Origin: Variovorax ginsengisoli
GTDB taxonomy: Bacteria; Pseudomonadota; Gammaproteobacteria; Burkholderiales; Burkholderiaceae_C
Assembly: GCF_006438845.1 (NCBI RefSeq)
Contig: NZ_RCZJ01000001.1
Location: 930,001 to 994,000, forward strand
DNA length: 64,000 nucleotides
Reading direction: 5' to 3'
Below the pieces are notes generated by a model, which saw only the letters and a program-made list of their open reading frames with translations, ran no database searches and had not been told where the DNA came from. The translations under genes and the position numbers were made by a program. How positions within the stretch are numbered: the stretch's first letter is position 1; every line of letters starts with the position of its first letter. Shown one piece after another: positions 17,685 to 29,478 of this stretch.

Positions 17685-18797
17685 ATGAGCGACCCCACCA
17701 CCCTCCCCATCACCCCGCTGCACTACCAGCCTTCTTACGAGTCGCTGGAAGAAGACGAGGCGGACACCACCCGCGAGCTGATGGAGACGCTGCACAAGAT
17801 CGTGGAAGTCGTGCACAAAGATGAAGGCCACGCCTACCGCGGTGTGCATGCGAAGAGCCACGGCATCTTGTTCGGCGAGTTGCATGTCGCGGCTGGCCTG
17901 CCGGCCTATCTCGCGCAGGGATTGTTCGCCGAGCCCGGCGCGTACCCTGTGGTGATGCGTCTGTCCACCGCGCCCGGCGACCTGCTGGACGATGCCATTT
18001 CCACGCCCCGCGGCCTCGGCCTCAAGGTGATTGGCGTACCCGGCGCGCGCGCCGATGGTTCGGAAGGCGACCTCACGCAGGATTTCCTGATGGTCAATGG
18101 GCCGGTCTTCAGCGCGCCAACCGCCAAGGCCTTCCTGCGGCCGCTGAAGTTGCTGGCCGCCACCACCGACAAGGCGCCCGGGCTTAAAAAAGTGTTGGCC
18201 GCCGCGCTGCGCGGGCTCGAAGCCATCGTCGAGAAAGCCGGCGGCGAGAGCGCAACACTGAAGACCATGGGCGGGCACCCCGAGACGAACATCCTGGGCG
18301 AAACCTTCTACACCCAGGTCCCGATGCTTTACGGCCCCTACATGGCCAAGCTGTCGTTGGCCCCGGTCTCACCAGGCCTCACTGCGCTGACCGATGCACC
18401 GGTCGACCTCGATGGCAAGCCCAACGGCCTGCGCGAGGCGGTGAGCGCGCATTTCTCGCAACAGGGTGGCGAGTGGGAATTGCGCGTTCAGCTGTGCACC
18501 GACATCGCGTCGATGCCGATCGAAGACGCCTCGGTGCAGTGGCCCGAAGACCAGAGCCCCTTCGTGACCGTGGCGCGCTTGGTCGCCGAGCCCCAGACGA
18601 CCTGGAGCGCTGCCCGGTCCGAGGCCGTGGACGACGGCATGGCCTTCACGCCCTGGCACGCGCTCGCAGCCCACCGCCCGATCGGCTCAATCATGCGGGT
18701 GCGTCATGCGGTGTATCGCATGACCGCCGGCTTTCGCTCGGAGAACAACGCGACCCCCGTGCGTGAGCCGCGTGAACTCAGCGGCCTGCCCGATTGA
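17685..18797 (+). CDS. Catalase-like heme protein
   Basis: This 370-residue protein belongs to the short catalase-like family. RGVHAKSHGILFGEL near residue 46 resembles the distal-heme His region of catalases, PVVMRLSTAPGD resembles the next conserved block, and PIGSIMRVRHAVYR near the end the C-terminal helix. It lacks the full length of classical catalases (about 480 or more). It begins 9 bp after the molybdopterin enzyme, so the pair is co-transcribed, which suggests peroxide or electrophile protection linked to that enzyme. Hydrogen peroxide turnover is not proven for this branch. Confidence 0.85.
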   Translation: MSDPTTLPITPLHYQPSYESLEEDEADTTRELMETLHKIVEVVHKDEGHAYRGVHAKSHGILFGELHVAAGLPAYLAQGLFAEPGAYPVVMRLSTAPGDLLDDAISTPRGLGLKVIGVPGARADGSEGDLTQDFLMVNGPVFSAPTAKAFLRPLKLLAATTDKAPGLKKVLAAALRGLEAIVEKAGGESATLKTMGGHPETNILGETFYTQVPMLYGPYMAKLSLAPVSPGLTALTDAPVDLDGKPNGLREAVSAHFSQQGGEWELRVQLCTDIASMPIEDASVQWPEDQSPFVTVARLVAEPQTTWSAARSEAVDDGMAFTPWHALAAHRPIGSIMRVRHAVYRMTAGFRSENNATPVREPRELSGLPD

Positions 18798-18830
18798 CCG
18801 ACCCGGCGGCTGTGTGCCGTCGTTGCCGCC

Positions 18831-20399
<1,569 letters not shown>

Positions 20400-20406
20400 G
20401 GCGTGT

Positions 20407-21180
20407 TCAGAAGACAGGCGGTCGTTTGGCAAGAAAGGCGGTGATGCCTTCGCGGTGTTCTCGGGCATCGGCGTAGTCGTAGGCGGTGGGCAGCAGATCG
20501 GCCACGCGGCTGATCGCACTGCCCGCCAGCGCTCCCAGCACGCGCTTGTTGGCGCGCGCGGCGTCGGGTGCGAGCGCTGCGATGCGGTGCGCATACGCGA
20601 TGGCTTCGTCGGCCACGGCGTCGTCGGGCACTATGCGCAACAGGAAGCCGGCATCGAGCATCCGCTGCGCGCCGTGCACGCCGGCGGCGAGCAGCATGTC
20701 ACGCGCCAGCGCGTCGCCAACGGCGCGGTGGACCACCGCGGCCTCGCGCGGCGCCATCGGAAAGCCGAGCTTGGCGATCGGCGCGCCGAACTTCGCGGAC
20801 CTGCCAGCCAGGCGGATGTCGCAGCAGCTCGCGATCTCCAGGCCCGCGCCCATGCAAACCCCTTCGATCTGCGCGACGACGGGGACGTCGCAGTCGAGCA
20901 TGGCCCGTAGGGCGGTGCCGACTTCGTCTTCGTGGAAGGCGCGCAGCTGCAACGGGTCGAAGCGGAACGTGGGGTACTCCGAGATGTCCCCACCGGCGCA
21001 GAAGGCGCCACCCTCCCCGCGCAGCACCACGCAACGCAATGCATCGTCGGCCGAGAACCCCTCGAAGGCCGAACGCAGCGTGCGCCACATGGCGCGCGTC
21101 ATCGCATTGAGTCGCCCTTCATGCGCCATCGTGACGAGCGCGACGGCACCGTCCCGCGCGATCCGGATATCACCCGCCAT
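20407..21180 (-). CDS. Enoyl-CoA hydratase/isomerase family protein
   Basis: A 257-residue crotonase-fold protein. The oxyanion-hole regions GGAFCAGGDISEYP and IEGVCMGAGLEIASCCDIRLAG are clear, and the PPREAAV-like block is present as PMAPREAAVVHRA. It lies inside the malonate operon, 9 bp after the Bug gene and 7 bp before matB. An enoyl-CoA hydratase is not required for the malonate to acetyl-CoA route, so its actual substrate is uncertain. It may act on a related malonyl or methylmalonyl thioester, which is inference. Confidence 0.9.
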   Translation of the reverse strand: MAGDIRIARDGAVALVTMAHEGRLNAMTRAMWRTLRSAFEGFSADDALRCVVLRGEGGAFCAGGDISEYPTFRFDPLQLRAFHEDEVGTALRAMLDCDVPVVAQIEGVCMGAGLEIASCCDIRLAGRSAKFGAPIAKLGFPMAPREAAVVHRAVGDALARDMLLAAGVHGAQRMLDAGFLLRIVPDDAVADEAIAYAHRIAALAPDAARANKRVLGALAGSAISRVADLLPTAYDYADAREHREGITAFLAKRPPVF

Positions 21181-21189
21181 GTGCGCCGA

Positions 21190-22176
21190 TCACTCCAGCT
21201 TGGCGCCGGAAGCCTTGACGACGGTGGCCCAACGCTTGACTTCGGTGTTGACGAAGCTGCCATAGGCCGCCATGGTGACGTTCGGGATGTCCGACCCGTT
21301 GGCGGCCCAGATGGTCTTGAGCTCGTCGGTGGCGAGCGCCTTCTTCATCTCCTCGACGATCTTCGCCTGCACGTCGGCCGGCGTGCCCTTTGGGGCCCAC
21401 AGGCCATACCAGGTGGTCACGGTGTAGTCGGGCAGCCCAACTTCGGCCGCACACGGCACGTCGGGGAACGCCGGGTTGCGCTTGGCGCCGGCCATCATCA
21501 GCGCCTTGATGCGCCCACCCTTGATGTGGGTCGACGAGGAGCCCAGGCCGTCGAAGCACACGTCGACGTTGCCAGCGATCAGGTCCTGCAGCATCGGGCC
21601 CGCGCCGCGATATGGGATGTGGGTGATGAAGGTGCCGGTTTGCTGCTTGAAGAGCTCACCCGCCAGATGGTGCGACGTGCCCGCGCCCGCGGAGCCGTAG
21701 TTCATCTTGGCCGGGTTGCGCTTGGCGTAGGCGATGAATTCCTGGATGGTCGGCTGCGTCACCCGTTTGGGATTGACCACCACCACCTGCGGCGCATTGG
21801 CCAGCAGCATCAGGGGTACGAAATCCTTCTCGATGTCGTAGTCGAGCTTCGGGTAGATCGACGGCGCGATGGCGTGATGAACCGCACCCATGAACAATCC
21901 GTAGCCGTCGGCGGGCAGCTTGGCCGCGATGCTTGCACCCAGCGTGCCGCCGGCACCTCCGCGGTTGTCGATCACCAGCGTCTGGCCCGTGGTCTTGGAG
22001 AACTGTGCCGAGAGCGGCCGTGCGAAGGCATCGGTGCCGCCGCCTGCAGGGAACGGAACGATCATCGTCACGGGCTTGCCTGGCCAGCCCGACTGCGCGC
22101 GGGCCGCGCCGCCGAGGACGGCAGCCGCGGCGGCGGCGATGCGCAGCACGTCGCGCCGCTGGATGCTTTGAATCAT
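21190..22176 (-). CDS. Bug/TctC-family solute-binding protein in the malonate operon
   Basis: The 328-residue protein has an export signal starting MIQSIQRRDVLRIAAAAAAV with cleavage after ARAQ. The typical Bug motifs follow: PVTMIVPFPAGGGTDAFAR, VIDNRGGAGGTLGA and HIPYRGAGPMLQDLI. The ATG at 22176 has a good AGGAGA ribosome site. It is flanked by matA and the hydratase in one transcription unit, so malonate is the likely ligand. No TctA/TctB or MatC-type permease is in the operon, so the membrane partner must lie elsewhere. Confidence 0.93.
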   Translation of the reverse strand: MIQSIQRRDVLRIAAAAAAVLGGAARAQSGWPGKPVTMIVPFPAGGGTDAFARPLSAQFSKTTGQTLVIDNRGGAGGTLGASIAAKLPADGYGLFMGAVHHAIAPSIYPKLDYDIEKDFVPLMLLANAPQVVVVNPKRVTQPTIQEFIAYAKRNPAKMNYGSAGAGTSHHLAGELFKQQTGTFITHIPYRGAGPMLQDLIAGNVDVCFDGLGSSSTHIKGGRIKALMMAGAKRNPAFPDVPCAAEVGLPDYTVTTWYGLWAPKGTPADVQAKIVEEMKKALATDELKTIWAANGSDIPNVTMAAYGSFVNTEVKRWATVVKASGAKLE

Positions 22177-22256
22177 TGTCTTGTCTCCTGTCGTTGGTAT
22201 GAAAGCGTGGCGCCGGGGCCCTCGACGCATTCTGCGGCCCTGTGAAATGTGCGGGG

Positions 22257-23732
22257 TCAGCCCTTGAGGAACAGCCCGTCGACGTCGCCCGACACCGCCA
22301 CCTTGCCCTGCGAGAGCAGCGCACGGTGCTTGTCGAGCCGCTTGAGATCGTAAAGATAATTCACCATGAGGCCGTAGGACTGCTTCAAGCCCTTGGCCGA
22401 CGGGTCGCCCGCCCAGTTGAGACGCTCCACGCGCGCCCCGTTTCCCAGATGAAAGCGCGCGACCGGATCGGTCGGCTTGCCGTCGACCGTGGCGCGGCCC
22501 AGGTATTCGGCGGCGCATTGCATCAACGCCTGGCGCACCGGCGATTTCGCGTCGAGCGCAAGCGCCTCGTCGGCAGCGGCCAGCAGCCGATCGGGGGTCG
22601 GCGGCAGGGAGCCGAGCGCGCGGCCGAGCTCGGCGGCGCGCTTGTCGTCGAGCCGCAACAGCATGTCGGCGGCGTGCTTGCCCAGCCATTGCCGAAAGCC
22701 CGGAATCGGCGACAGCGTGGCGAAGACCTTGAGCTTCGGGAACTCCGACTGCAACGTCTCGACCACCCGCTTGATCAGCGAATCGCCGAAGCTCACCCCA
22801 CGCAGGCCGACCTGCGTGTTGCTGATGGAATAGAAGATGGCGGTGGTCGCCTTGTCGGCGGTGGCCAGCGCCGCGGCCTCGTCGAGCAGCGGCTCGATGC
22901 CGTCGCTGATGTGGTCGACCAGTGCGACCTCCACGAAGATCAGCGGCACGTCAGGCAGGCGCGGATGGAAGAAGCCATAGCAGCGGCGGTCGCTGTCGAG
23001 CCGGTTCTTCACGTCGGCCCAGCTCTTGATGTCGTGCACCGCTTCGAACTGGATCAGCTTTTCGATCAACGACGCCGGCGAATCCCAGCTGATGCGGCGC
23101 AGGTCGAGAAAGGCCACGTCGAACCAGGTCGAGAACAGATGCTCCAGCTCCGCGTCGAGCGGCACGAGACGGCGTTCGCCCTTCACCTGCGGCAGCAATT
23201 CGGCGCGCAGGTCGACCAGGAAGCGCATGCCGTCGGGATCGATGGTGAAGCGCTGCAGCAGACGCGCGCGCGGCGACGCCAGCGCGCGGCGCAGGTGTAC
23301 CTCGGCCTGCCCCTCGTCGGCGGTGCCCGCTGCCGCCTCGTGGCGCGCGCGTGCGCTGCTGAGCTTTTTGGCATCGGGTGCGAAGCGTTCGCTGATCAAC
23401 AGCCAGACGTCGCGGCGCTCGGCAGCGTCGAGCTCGGCGTACCAGCGCATCACCTCGCAGGCGCGGCGGCCGGCCTCGACCTCGCTGACACGGGCGTCGA
23501 CGACCGCCTGAAGGTCGGTCAGCGCACGGCGCAGTGCGCGCGGCGCCATCGCCTCGCCATGGCGGCGCAGGGTGGCGGCGAGCCGCTCGGTCAGCGTACG
23601 CGGGGGGAGCGGGGCCCTGTCTGGCTTGTGCGCCGTGGGCTCGGTGGCAGCCGGCGCTGATGTGCCGGGCGTCTTCGCAGAGGGCGTGCGCAGGCGCGAC
23701 ACGCCGCGCGAGATCCAGGTGGATGCGTTCAT
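22257..23732 (-). CDS. matA: Malonyl-CoA decarboxylase MatA
   Basis: This enzyme decarboxylates malonyl-CoA to acetyl-CoA and CO2. The 491-residue sequence has the helical N-terminal domain and the GNAT-like catalytic domain of malonyl-CoA decarboxylases. Recognised parts include the EAVHDIKSWADVKNRL motif, DRRCYGFFHPRLPDVPLIFVEVAL, IFYSISNTQVGLRGVSFG and the TLSPIPGFRQWL motif. The first about 40 residues are low-complexity. The start overlaps the matR stop by 4 bp (ATGA), so translation is coupled. Confidence 0.95.
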   Translation of the reverse strand: MNASTWISRGVSRLRTPSAKTPGTSAPAATEPTAHKPDRAPLPPRTLTERLAATLRRHGEAMAPRALRRALTDLQAVVDARVSEVEAGRRACEVMRWYAELDAAERRDVWLLISERFAPDAKKLSSARARHEAAAGTADEGQAEVHLRRALASPRARLLQRFTIDPDGMRFLVDLRAELLPQVKGERRLVPLDAELEHLFSTWFDVAFLDLRRISWDSPASLIEKLIQFEAVHDIKSWADVKNRLDSDRRCYGFFHPRLPDVPLIFVEVALVDHISDGIEPLLDEAAALATADKATTAIFYSISNTQVGLRGVSFGDSLIKRVVETLQSEFPKLKVFATLSPIPGFRQWLGKHAADMLLRLDDKRAAELGRALGSLPPTPDRLLAAADEALALDAKSPVRQALMQCAAEYLGRATVDGKPTDPVARFHLGNGARVERLNWAGDPSAKGLKQSYGLMVNYLYDLKRLDKHRALLSQGKVAVSGDVDGLFLKG

Positions 23733-24397
23733 GAAGCGAGCCTCGATTTCTGTTGAAGCGCCACGGCGCGCAAGGCTTCACGCTGGCGATGGAGGTGGGT
23801 GCGCATCGCCGCCTCGGCGCCGTCGCTGTCACGCGCTTTCAACGCAGCGAACACGGCGAGGTGCTCCGACAGGCTCTGTGCCAGCCGGCCTGGCGCGTTG
23901 AGCTGCTGCAGCCGCGCCAGCTTGAGGATCTTGCGCAGGTCACCGATCACCGAGGCCAGCCAGCGGTTGTCGGCCAACGTGATGATGGCCTCGTGGATGA
24001 TGAAGTTGGTCGCGTAGTAGTCGTTGATACGCTTGGCGCGCGCATGCTTGGCGAGCTTGTCGTGCAGCGCTTCGAGCGCCGCGATGTCGGCGTCGCTGGC
24101 GTTGCGCGCCGCCTCCCAGGCGCAGCGCCCTTCGAGCAGCGCGATCACCGGAAAGATCTCGTCGAGGTCGCGGTCGGTGACTTCGGCCACGAAGCAGCCG
24201 CGTCGCGGCTCGTGCCGCAGCAAGCCTTCTGCCGTGAGCACCTTCAGTGCTTCGCGCAGCGGCGTGCGAGAGATCGCAAGCCGTTCACACAACGCCGCCT
24301 CGTCGAGAAAGCTTCCGGGCGCCATCGTGCCCGCGAAGATCTCCTCCCGCAAAGAGGCGGCGACTTCATCATGCAGGGAATTGGGGACGACGCGCAT
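23729..24397 (-). CDS. GntR/FCD-family regulator of malonate genes (MatR-like)
   Basis: The 222-residue protein has a GntR winged-helix domain (residues about 5-75, with LAISRTPLREALKVL as recognition helix region) and a C-terminal all-helical FCD effector domain. I chose the ATG at 24397, since the longer in-frame form would run through the operator. It is the first gene of matR-matA-Bug-hydratase-matB and is coupled to matA. A 16-bp palindrome lies 37 bp upstream of its start. By analogy with MatR of rhizobia, it should control malonate catabolism; malonate as inducer is inferred. Confidence 0.9.
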   Translation of the reverse strand: MRVVPNSLHDEVAASLREEIFAGTMAPGSFLDEAALCERLAISRTPLREALKVLTAEGLLRHEPRRGCFVAEVTDRDLDEIFPVIALLEGRCAWEAARNASDADIAALEALHDKLAKHARAKRINDYYATNFIIHEAIITLADNRWLASVIGDLRKILKLARLQQLNAPGRLAQSLSEHLAVFAALKARDSDGAEAAMRTHLHRQREALRAVALQQKSRLAS

Positions 24398-24434
24398 GGG
24401 TGCAGAGCCTTGAAAAGGCCACGGAGCCCTTCTG

Positions 24435-24450
24435 TAATTACGCGTAATTA
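24435..24450. promoter_or_regulatory. 16-bp palindromic operator for the GntR-type regulator
   Basis: TAATTACGCGTAATTA is a perfect palindrome, AT-rich in GC-rich surroundings. It is 37 bp upstream of the regulator start and about 100 bp before the divergent pseudouridine synthase. GntR/FCD proteins commonly bind such symmetric sites near their own gene, so autoregulation is the likely function. Confidence 0.75.
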
Positions 24451-24552
24451 TGCGAAGTGCGGTGGGGGGTGGCAATGCCTGCGCGCTCGGGGAAACCCTT
24501 TGCATGTGCGCACCCCACCCGGCGTTCTCGGACTCGATCAACGCTACAGTCG

Positions 24553-25500
24553 GTGTCCTTGTCCCCCGCCCGCCTCCCTCCCGACGTCACCCCGATCCCG
24601 CTGCCGACGCGCGATGGGGTCGGCCCAAGCTGCGTCGGCTTGCCCGCCGGGCACTGGCCCACATTCCTCGACTTCTTCCTTGATCGCTTTCCCGCGGTGT
24701 CGCGCGAGACCTGGATCGCGCGCATGGCGGGTGGCGAAGTGGCCGACGAGCATGGGGGCTTGGTGACGGAAGATCGGCCCTACCAGCCGCATCAGCGCGC
24801 GTACTACTACCGCTCCCTGCCCGACGAGCCGCCGGTTCCGTTCAGCGAGACGGTGCTGTTTCGCGACGCCCATCTGCTGGTCGTCGACAAGCCACACTTT
24901 CTGCCGGTCGCGCCGACCGGCAAGTACCTCCAGCAGACCCTGCTCGTTCGCCTCAAGCGCAGCCTCGGCATCGAGACGCTGGTGCCGATCCACCGGCTCG
25001 ACCGCAGCACCGCCGGGCTGGTGCTGTTCTCGGTGCAGACCGAAACACGCGGCGCCTACCAGACGCTCTTTTCACGGCGCGAAGTACGCAAGTCGTACGA
25101 GGCGATCGTCCACTGGCCGCCGGGCAGCGTGTTGCCGGCGGTGCGCCAGAGCTGCCTGGTGCGCGACGAAGCCTTCATGCGGACGCGAGAGGCGCCCGGC
25201 GCGCCCAATTCGGAAACGTACTTCGAGCTGATCGAGACGATGGGCGGCCACCGTGCGCGCCTGCGGCTCTCGCCCGTCACAGGCCGTCAGCATCAATTGC
25301 GCGTGCATTGCGCGGCCATCGGCCTGCCGATCGTCAACGACCCGATGTACCCGGTGCTGCTGCCCGAGGGCGAGGAAGACCACGCGCATCCGCTGCAACT
25401 GCTGGCGCGCAGCCTGGACTTCCGCGATCCGGTGACGGGCGAACAGCGCCACTTCGACAGCTCGCTGTCACTGGCGCCGGTCAGTTCGTCAGGCGGCTGA
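24553..25500 (+). CDS. RluA-family pseudouridine synthase
   Basis: The enzyme isomerises specific uridines in rRNA or tRNA. The catalytic block is [15 protein letters not shown], with the essential Asp after HRL, and the later [23 protein letters not shown] motif is typical of the RluA family. [23 protein letters not shown] marks the start of the catalytic domain. The start is uncertain. A GTG at 24553 or TTG at 24559 gives a plausible N-terminus, while the ATG at 24457 would put the 5' end next to the operator. The last 12 bases overlap the convergent lgt gene. Confidence 0.88.
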   Translation: MSLSPARLPPDVTPIPLPTRDGVGPSCVGLPAGHWPTFLDFFLDRFPAVSRETWIARMAGGEVADEHGGLVTEDRPYQPHQRAYYYRSLPDEPPVPFSETVLFRDAHLLVVDKPHFLPVAPTGKYLQQTLLVRLKRSLGIETLVPIHRLDRSTAGLVLFSVQTETRGAYQTLFSRREVRKSYEAIVHWPPGSVLPAVRQSCLVRDEAFMRTREAPGAPNSETYFELIETMGGHRARLRLSPVTGRQHQLRVHCAAIGLPIVNDPMYPVLLPEGEEDHAHPLQLLARSLDFRDPVTGEQRHFDSSLSLAPVSSSGG

Positions 25501-26313
25501 AACCGTTTGGCGCCGGCCCGGCGCGCTGAGATAGAGCCAGATGCCGAACGCGATCATCGGCACGCACAGCCATTGGCCCATGCTCATGTCGAACGCCAAC
25601 AGGCCCAGGTAGTCGTCGGGCTCGCGGAAGTACTCGGCGATGAAGCGCATCGCGCCATAGCCGATCAGGAACACCGCCGACACCCGACGCTCGAGCCGGT
25701 CCTTGCGGGCATAGAGCCACAAGACCACGAACAGCAACAGGCCTTCGAGCAGGAACTGGTAGACCTGCGACGGGTGCCGCGGCAGCATCGATCCGCTCTG
25801 CGGGAACACCATGCCCCACGGCAGGTCGGGGCTGGAGAAGCGGCCCCACAGCTCGCCGTTGATGAAGTTGCCCACCCGTCCCGCGGCCAAGCCAGTCGGC
25901 ACGCAGGGCGCGACGAAATCCATCACCTGCCAGAAGGGCCGCGCACGCGACTTGGCGAACCACACCATCGAACCGATCACCCCGAGCAGGCCACCGTGGA
26001 AACTCATGCCGCCCTGCCAGACCATGAAGATCTCCAGCGGGTGGGTCAGGTAGTAGCCCGGCTTGTAGAACAGACAGTAGCCCAGCCGCCCGCCGACGAT
26101 GACGCCGAGCACGCCGAGGAAGAGGATGTCCTCCACGTCCTTGCGGCTCCAGACGCCCTGCGCCGCCAGCGCGCGATAGGGTTCGTGACCGAGCCGACGC
26201 GTGCCGAGGAAATAGAAGAGCCCGAAGGCGGCGAGGTAGGTCAGGCCGTACCAATGGATGGCCAGGGGCCCGATCTGCAGCGCGATCGGGTCGATGTGGG
26301 GGTACATGAGCAT
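25489..26313 (-). CDS. lgt: Prolipoprotein diacylglyceryl transferase Lgt
   Basis: Lgt attaches diacylglycerol to the lipobox Cys of prolipoproteins in the inner membrane. The about 274-residue protein has seven membrane segments. Diagnostic sites are [36 protein letters not shown] and the signature [17 protein letters not shown] at 26313 or 26307 gives nearly the same N-terminus. It is 13 bp after the stop of a LysR-type gene on the same strand, perhaps read from it. Confidence 0.96.
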   Translation of the reverse strand: MLMYPHIDPIALQIGPLAIHWYGLTYLAAFGLFYFLGTRRLGHEPYRALAAQGVWSRKDVEDILFLGVLGVIVGGRLGYCLFYKPGYYLTHPLEIFMVWQGGMSFHGGLLGVIGSMVWFAKSRARPFWQVMDFVAPCVPTGLAAGRVGNFINGELWGRFSSPDLPWGMVFPQSGSMLPRHPSQVYQFLLEGLLLFVVLWLYARKDRLERRVSAVFLIGYGAMRFIAEYFREPDDYLGLLAFDMSMGQWLCVPMIAFGIWLYLSAPGRRQTVSAA

Positions 26314-26326
26314 CCGGCGATTGTGC

Positions 26327-27292
26327 CTATGCCGTGTGCCGCTTCGGCGACGCCGGGAGCAGCCCACGTTCGGCCACGAAGCGGACGAATCGCTCGAGCG
26401 CGGCGTTGTCGGCCGCCGCCGGCCAGACGAGGCTGGTCTCGCAGCGCGGCAGCGGGGCGGCCTTCTGGCGGCGACCCGCCGGCGCGAAGGCATCGGCGGC
26501 GCGGTAGACCACGCCGGCTCGCTGGAACTGCGTGACGCTCTCCGGCACCCACGCCACGCCGAGGCCGCCCCAAACCAGGTTGACGATGGTCTGCATCTGG
26601 ATCGCTTCCTGCGCGACCACCGGCGCACGGCCGGCTGCGTGGTAGAGGCCCAGGATGGCGTCGTGCAGCGACGGCACGATGCGGCGCGGGAACAGGACCA
26701 GCGGTTCGGCGAGCACGTCGGCGAGCGCCAGCCGGTCCCTCTGCGCGAGCGAATGCGACGCCGGCATCGCGAGCACCAGCGGTTCGTCGGCCACGGGCAG
26801 GCGCTCCAGGCCGGGCGGCGCGAAGCCGGGCGAATGCAGCATCAGACCCGCATCGATCTCGCCGCGGGCCAGGGTTTCGAGCTGCAGGTCGCCGGTGGCC
26901 TCGACCAGTTCCAGCGCCACCTCAGGGCACAGCGCGCGGAATTCGCGCACCCAGATCGGCAGCCGCTCGAAGCCGATGGTCGAGACGAAGGCCAGGCGCA
27001 CGCGACCGACCTCCCCTGCCGCAGCAGCGCGCGCGCGGGCCGGCAGCGCCTGCGCCCGCTCCAGCAGTTCACGCACGTCCGGCAGCAGCGCCTCGCCCGC
27101 CTGCGTGAGCGCGACGCGGCGGCGCGTGCGGTCGAACAGCACGATGCCCAGCGTCTTCTCCAACTGCGCGATCGCCTGGGTGACCGGCGGCTGGGTCATG
27201 TGCAGGCGCTGAGCGGCGCGGCCAAAGTGCAACTCTTCGGCCACTGCCACGAACTGGCGCCAGGCCCGAAGGTCGATCAGCGTCTCTTTCAT
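26327..27292 (-). CDS. LysR-type transcriptional regulator divergent from ilvD
   Basis: A 321-residue LysR protein. The N-terminal helix-turn-helix (about residues 20-60: [20 protein letters not shown]) is textbook, and it is followed by a two-lobed periplasmic-binding-like effector domain. It diverges from ilvD with a 111-bp gap. A short GATTG-N4-CAATC dyad sits in that gap. Control of ilvD is the natural inference; its effector is unknown. Confidence 0.95.
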   Translation of the reverse strand: MKETLIDLRAWRQFVAVAEELHFGRAAQRLHMTQPPVTQAIAQLEKTLGIVLFDRTRRRVALTQAGEALLPDVRELLERAQALPARARAAAAGEVGRVRLAFVSTIGFERLPIWVREFRALCPEVALELVEATGDLQLETLARGEIDAGLMLHSPGFAPPGLERLPVADEPLVLAMPASHSLAQRDRLALADVLAEPLVLFPRRIVPSLHDAILGLYHAAGRAPVVAQEAIQMQTIVNLVWGGLGVAWVPESVTQFQRAGVVYRAADAFAPAGRRQKAAPLPRCETSLVWPAAADNAALERFVRFVAERGLLPASPKRHTA

Positions 27293-27324
27293 AGGCCGAG
27301 CATATCAATCGACCGCTCCAAATG

Positions 27325-27338
27325 GATTGGAAGCAATC
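27325..27338. promoter_or_regulatory. Small dyad in the LysR-ilvD intergenic region
   Basis: GATTG-GAAG-CAATC is a perfect 5-bp dyad located 33 bp upstream of the LysR gene and 66 bp upstream of ilvD. Its position fits a LysR-type binding site, but the arms are short and the motif could arise by chance. Confidence 0.4.
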
Positions 27339-27403
27339 AATCAAAGGGCGGATACTTGGCGCCGCTCATCGAAGCCAAGACAACCCCACGAAAAGAGACC
27401 GCC

Positions 27404-29098
27404 ATGGCCACCACACCCCTCCAGATCAACCGCCGCAGCGCCAACATCGTCGAAGGCAAGTCGCGCGCGCCCAACCGCTCGATGTACTACGCGATGGGCT
27501 ACGAAGAGAGCGACTTCAAGAAGCCGATGGTCGGCGTGGCCAACGGCCACAGCACCATCACGCCGTGCAACTCGGGCCTGCAGAAACTGGCCGACGCGGC
27601 GATCGAAGGCATCGAGGAAGCCGGGGGCAATGCGCAGGTGTTCGGCACGCCAACCATCTCCGACGGCATGGCGATGGGCACCGAAGGCATGAAGTACTCG
27701 CTGGTCAGCCGCGAGGTCATCAGCGACTGCATCGAGACCTGCGTCGGCGGCCAGTGGATGGACGGCGTGCTGGTGGTCGGCGGCTGCGACAAGAACATGC
27801 CCGGCGGCATGATGGGCATGCTGCGCGCCAACGTGCCGGCCATCTACGTCTACGGCGGCACCATCCTCCCCGGCCGCTACAAGGGCCAGGACCTGAACAT
27901 CGTGAGCGTGTTCGAAGCGGTCGGCCAGAACGCCGCCGGCAACATGAGCGACGAAGACCTGCTGGAGATCGAGAAGCGCGCCATCCCCGGCACGGGCTCC
28001 TGCGGCGGCATGTACACCGCCAACACCATGTCGAGCGCCTTCGAGGCCCTGGGCATGTCGCTGCCCTATTCGTCGACCATGGCGAACCCGCACGACGAGA
28101 AGCAGAACTCGGCCAAGGAATCGGCCAAGGTGCTGATCGAGGCGATCAAGAAGGACCTGAAGCCGCGCGACATCGTCACCAAGAAGGCGATCGAGAACGC
28201 GGTGGCGGTGATCATGGCCACGGGTGGCTCGACCAACGCGGTGCTGCATTTCCTGGCCATTGCCCACACGGCCGAAGTGGACTGGACCATCGACGATTTC
28301 GAACGCATGCGCAAGAAGGTGCCGGTCATCTGCGACTTGAAGCCCAGCGGCAAGTACCTCGCGGTCGACCTGCACAACGCCGGCGGCATCCCGCAGGTCA
28401 TGAAGGTGCTGCTGAAGGCCGGCCTGCTGCATGGCGATGCCATGACGATCACCGGCCAGACGATCGAGGAAGTGCTGAAGGACGTGCCAGATGTGCCGCG
28501 TGCCGACCAGGACGTGATCCGCCCGATCGACAAGCCGATGTACGCCGAAGGCCACCTGGCCATCCTCAAGGGCAACCTGTCGCCTGAGGGCGCGGTTGCC
28601 AAGATCACCGGGCTGAAGAACCCGGTCATCACGGGCCCGGCGCGCGTGTTCGACGACGAGCAGTCGGCGCTCGCCGCCATCCTGGCCGGCAAGATCAAGG
28701 CCGGCGACGTGATGGTGCTGCGCTACCTCGGCCCCAAGGGCGGCCCCGGCATGCCGGAGATGCTGGCGCCGACCGGCGCGCTGATCGGCGCTGGCCTGGG
28801 CGAAAGCGTGGGGCTCATCACCGACGGCCGCTTCTCCGGCGGCACCTGGGGCATGGTGGTCGGCCATGTCGCGCCGGAAGCGTATGCAGGCGGCACCATC
28901 GCCTTCGTGAACGAGGGCGACTCGATCACCATCGATGCGCACGAACTGAAGCTGGAACTGAACGTGCCCGAGGCCGAGATCGCGAAGCGTCGCGAAGGCT
29001 GGAAGGCCCCTGCCCCGCGCTACACGCGCGGCGTGCAGGCGAAGTTCGCGTTCAATGCGTCGAGCGCCAGCTCCGGCGCGGTGCTCGACAAATATTGA
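27404..29098 (+). CDS. ilvD: Dihydroxy-acid dehydratase IlvD
   Basis: IlvD dehydrates 2,3-dihydroxy-acids to 2-oxo acids in valine, leucine and isoleucine synthesis. The 564-residue protein carries the iron-sulfur cysteines in [19 protein letters not shown] and [14 protein letters not shown], plus [18 protein letters not shown], and ends GAVLDKY. Length fits the long Burkholderiales form. The ATG at 27404 was chosen because [15 protein letters not shown] is the usual start; the frame is open well upstream. A LysR gene diverges upstream. Confidence 0.97.
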   Translation: MATTPLQINRRSANIVEGKSRAPNRSMYYAMGYEESDFKKPMVGVANGHSTITPCNSGLQKLADAAIEGIEEAGGNAQVFGTPTISDGMAMGTEGMKYSLVSREVISDCIETCVGGQWMDGVLVVGGCDKNMPGGMMGMLRANVPAIYVYGGTILPGRYKGQDLNIVSVFEAVGQNAAGNMSDEDLLEIEKRAIPGTGSCGGMYTANTMSSAFEALGMSLPYSSTMANPHDEKQNSAKESAKVLIEAIKKDLKPRDIVTKKAIENAVAVIMATGGSTNAVLHFLAIAHTAEVDWTIDDFERMRKKVPVICDLKPSGKYLAVDLHNAGGIPQVMKVLLKAGLLHGDAMTITGQTIEEVLKDVPDVPRADQDVIRPIDKPMYAEGHLAILKGNLSPEGAVAKITGLKNPVITGPARVFDDEQSALAAILAGKIKAGDVMVLRYLGPKGGPGMPEMLAPTGALIGAGLGESVGLITDGRFSGGTWGMVVGHVAPEAYAGGTIAFVNEGDSITIDAHELKLELNVPEAEIAKRREGWKAPAPRYTRGVQAKFAFNASSASSGAVLDKY

Positions 29099-29119
29099 TC
29101 TGCGCGAGGCGCCTCGGCA

Positions 29120-29377
29120 TCAGCGCCGGTGGTTGCGACTCGACTTGCTCGTGAGCAGCCCGAGGTTGCTCTTCTGCCGATCGATGCGGGCTTGTCGGCG
29201 CCGGTCTTCGCGCTCCACCACCTTGCGCTTGGTATAGCCCGACCAGTCCGCCCACGACCACCAAGCCAGCGCGAGACCGAATGGAATCAGCACGATCCAC
29301 CAAGACCATTGCGCCACGGGGTCGACGGCCAGGTATTTCAGGAGCGCGCCGAGCACGCCCAACATCAGGAACCACAT
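29120..29377 (-). CDS. Small Trp-rich membrane protein
   Basis: The 85-residue product starts MWFLMLGVLGALLKYL and has two short membrane helices containing WSWWIVLIPFGLALAWWSWADWSG, then a highly charged basic tail ending SSRNHRR. Its size, Trp content and charged tail match the small Trp-rich protein family described in Burkholderiales (TIGR04438). Function is unknown. It is convergent with ilvD and divergent from a small cytochrome c gene. ATG at 29377 is preferred over longer in-frame starts. Confidence 0.82.
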   Translation of the reverse strand: MWFLMLGVLGALLKYLAVDPVAQWSWWIVLIPFGLALAWWSWADWSGYTKRKVVEREDRRRQARIDRQKSNLGLLTSKSSRNHRR

Positions 29378-29478
29378 CGCCCATCCTCCAGAGTGTTCTT
29401 GGCCAAAGGTGGCGCCGCGGTGGCGCTGCCTAGAATGCCTCGGAAGAATGTAACCCACCGTCTCCACGAACGCCCCCT

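Noticed and set aside
15627..18278. An 883-codon open frame antisense to the molybdopterin enzyme and catalase-like genes
   Set aside because: Repetitive Arg/His/Ala/Gly composition typical of an antisense shadow; both sense genes have clear domains.
18805..18830. A GGCGGC/GCCGCC hairpin between the catalase-like gene and matB
   Set aside because: Only a 6-bp stem with a 14-base loop and no T-run; too weak to call as a terminator.
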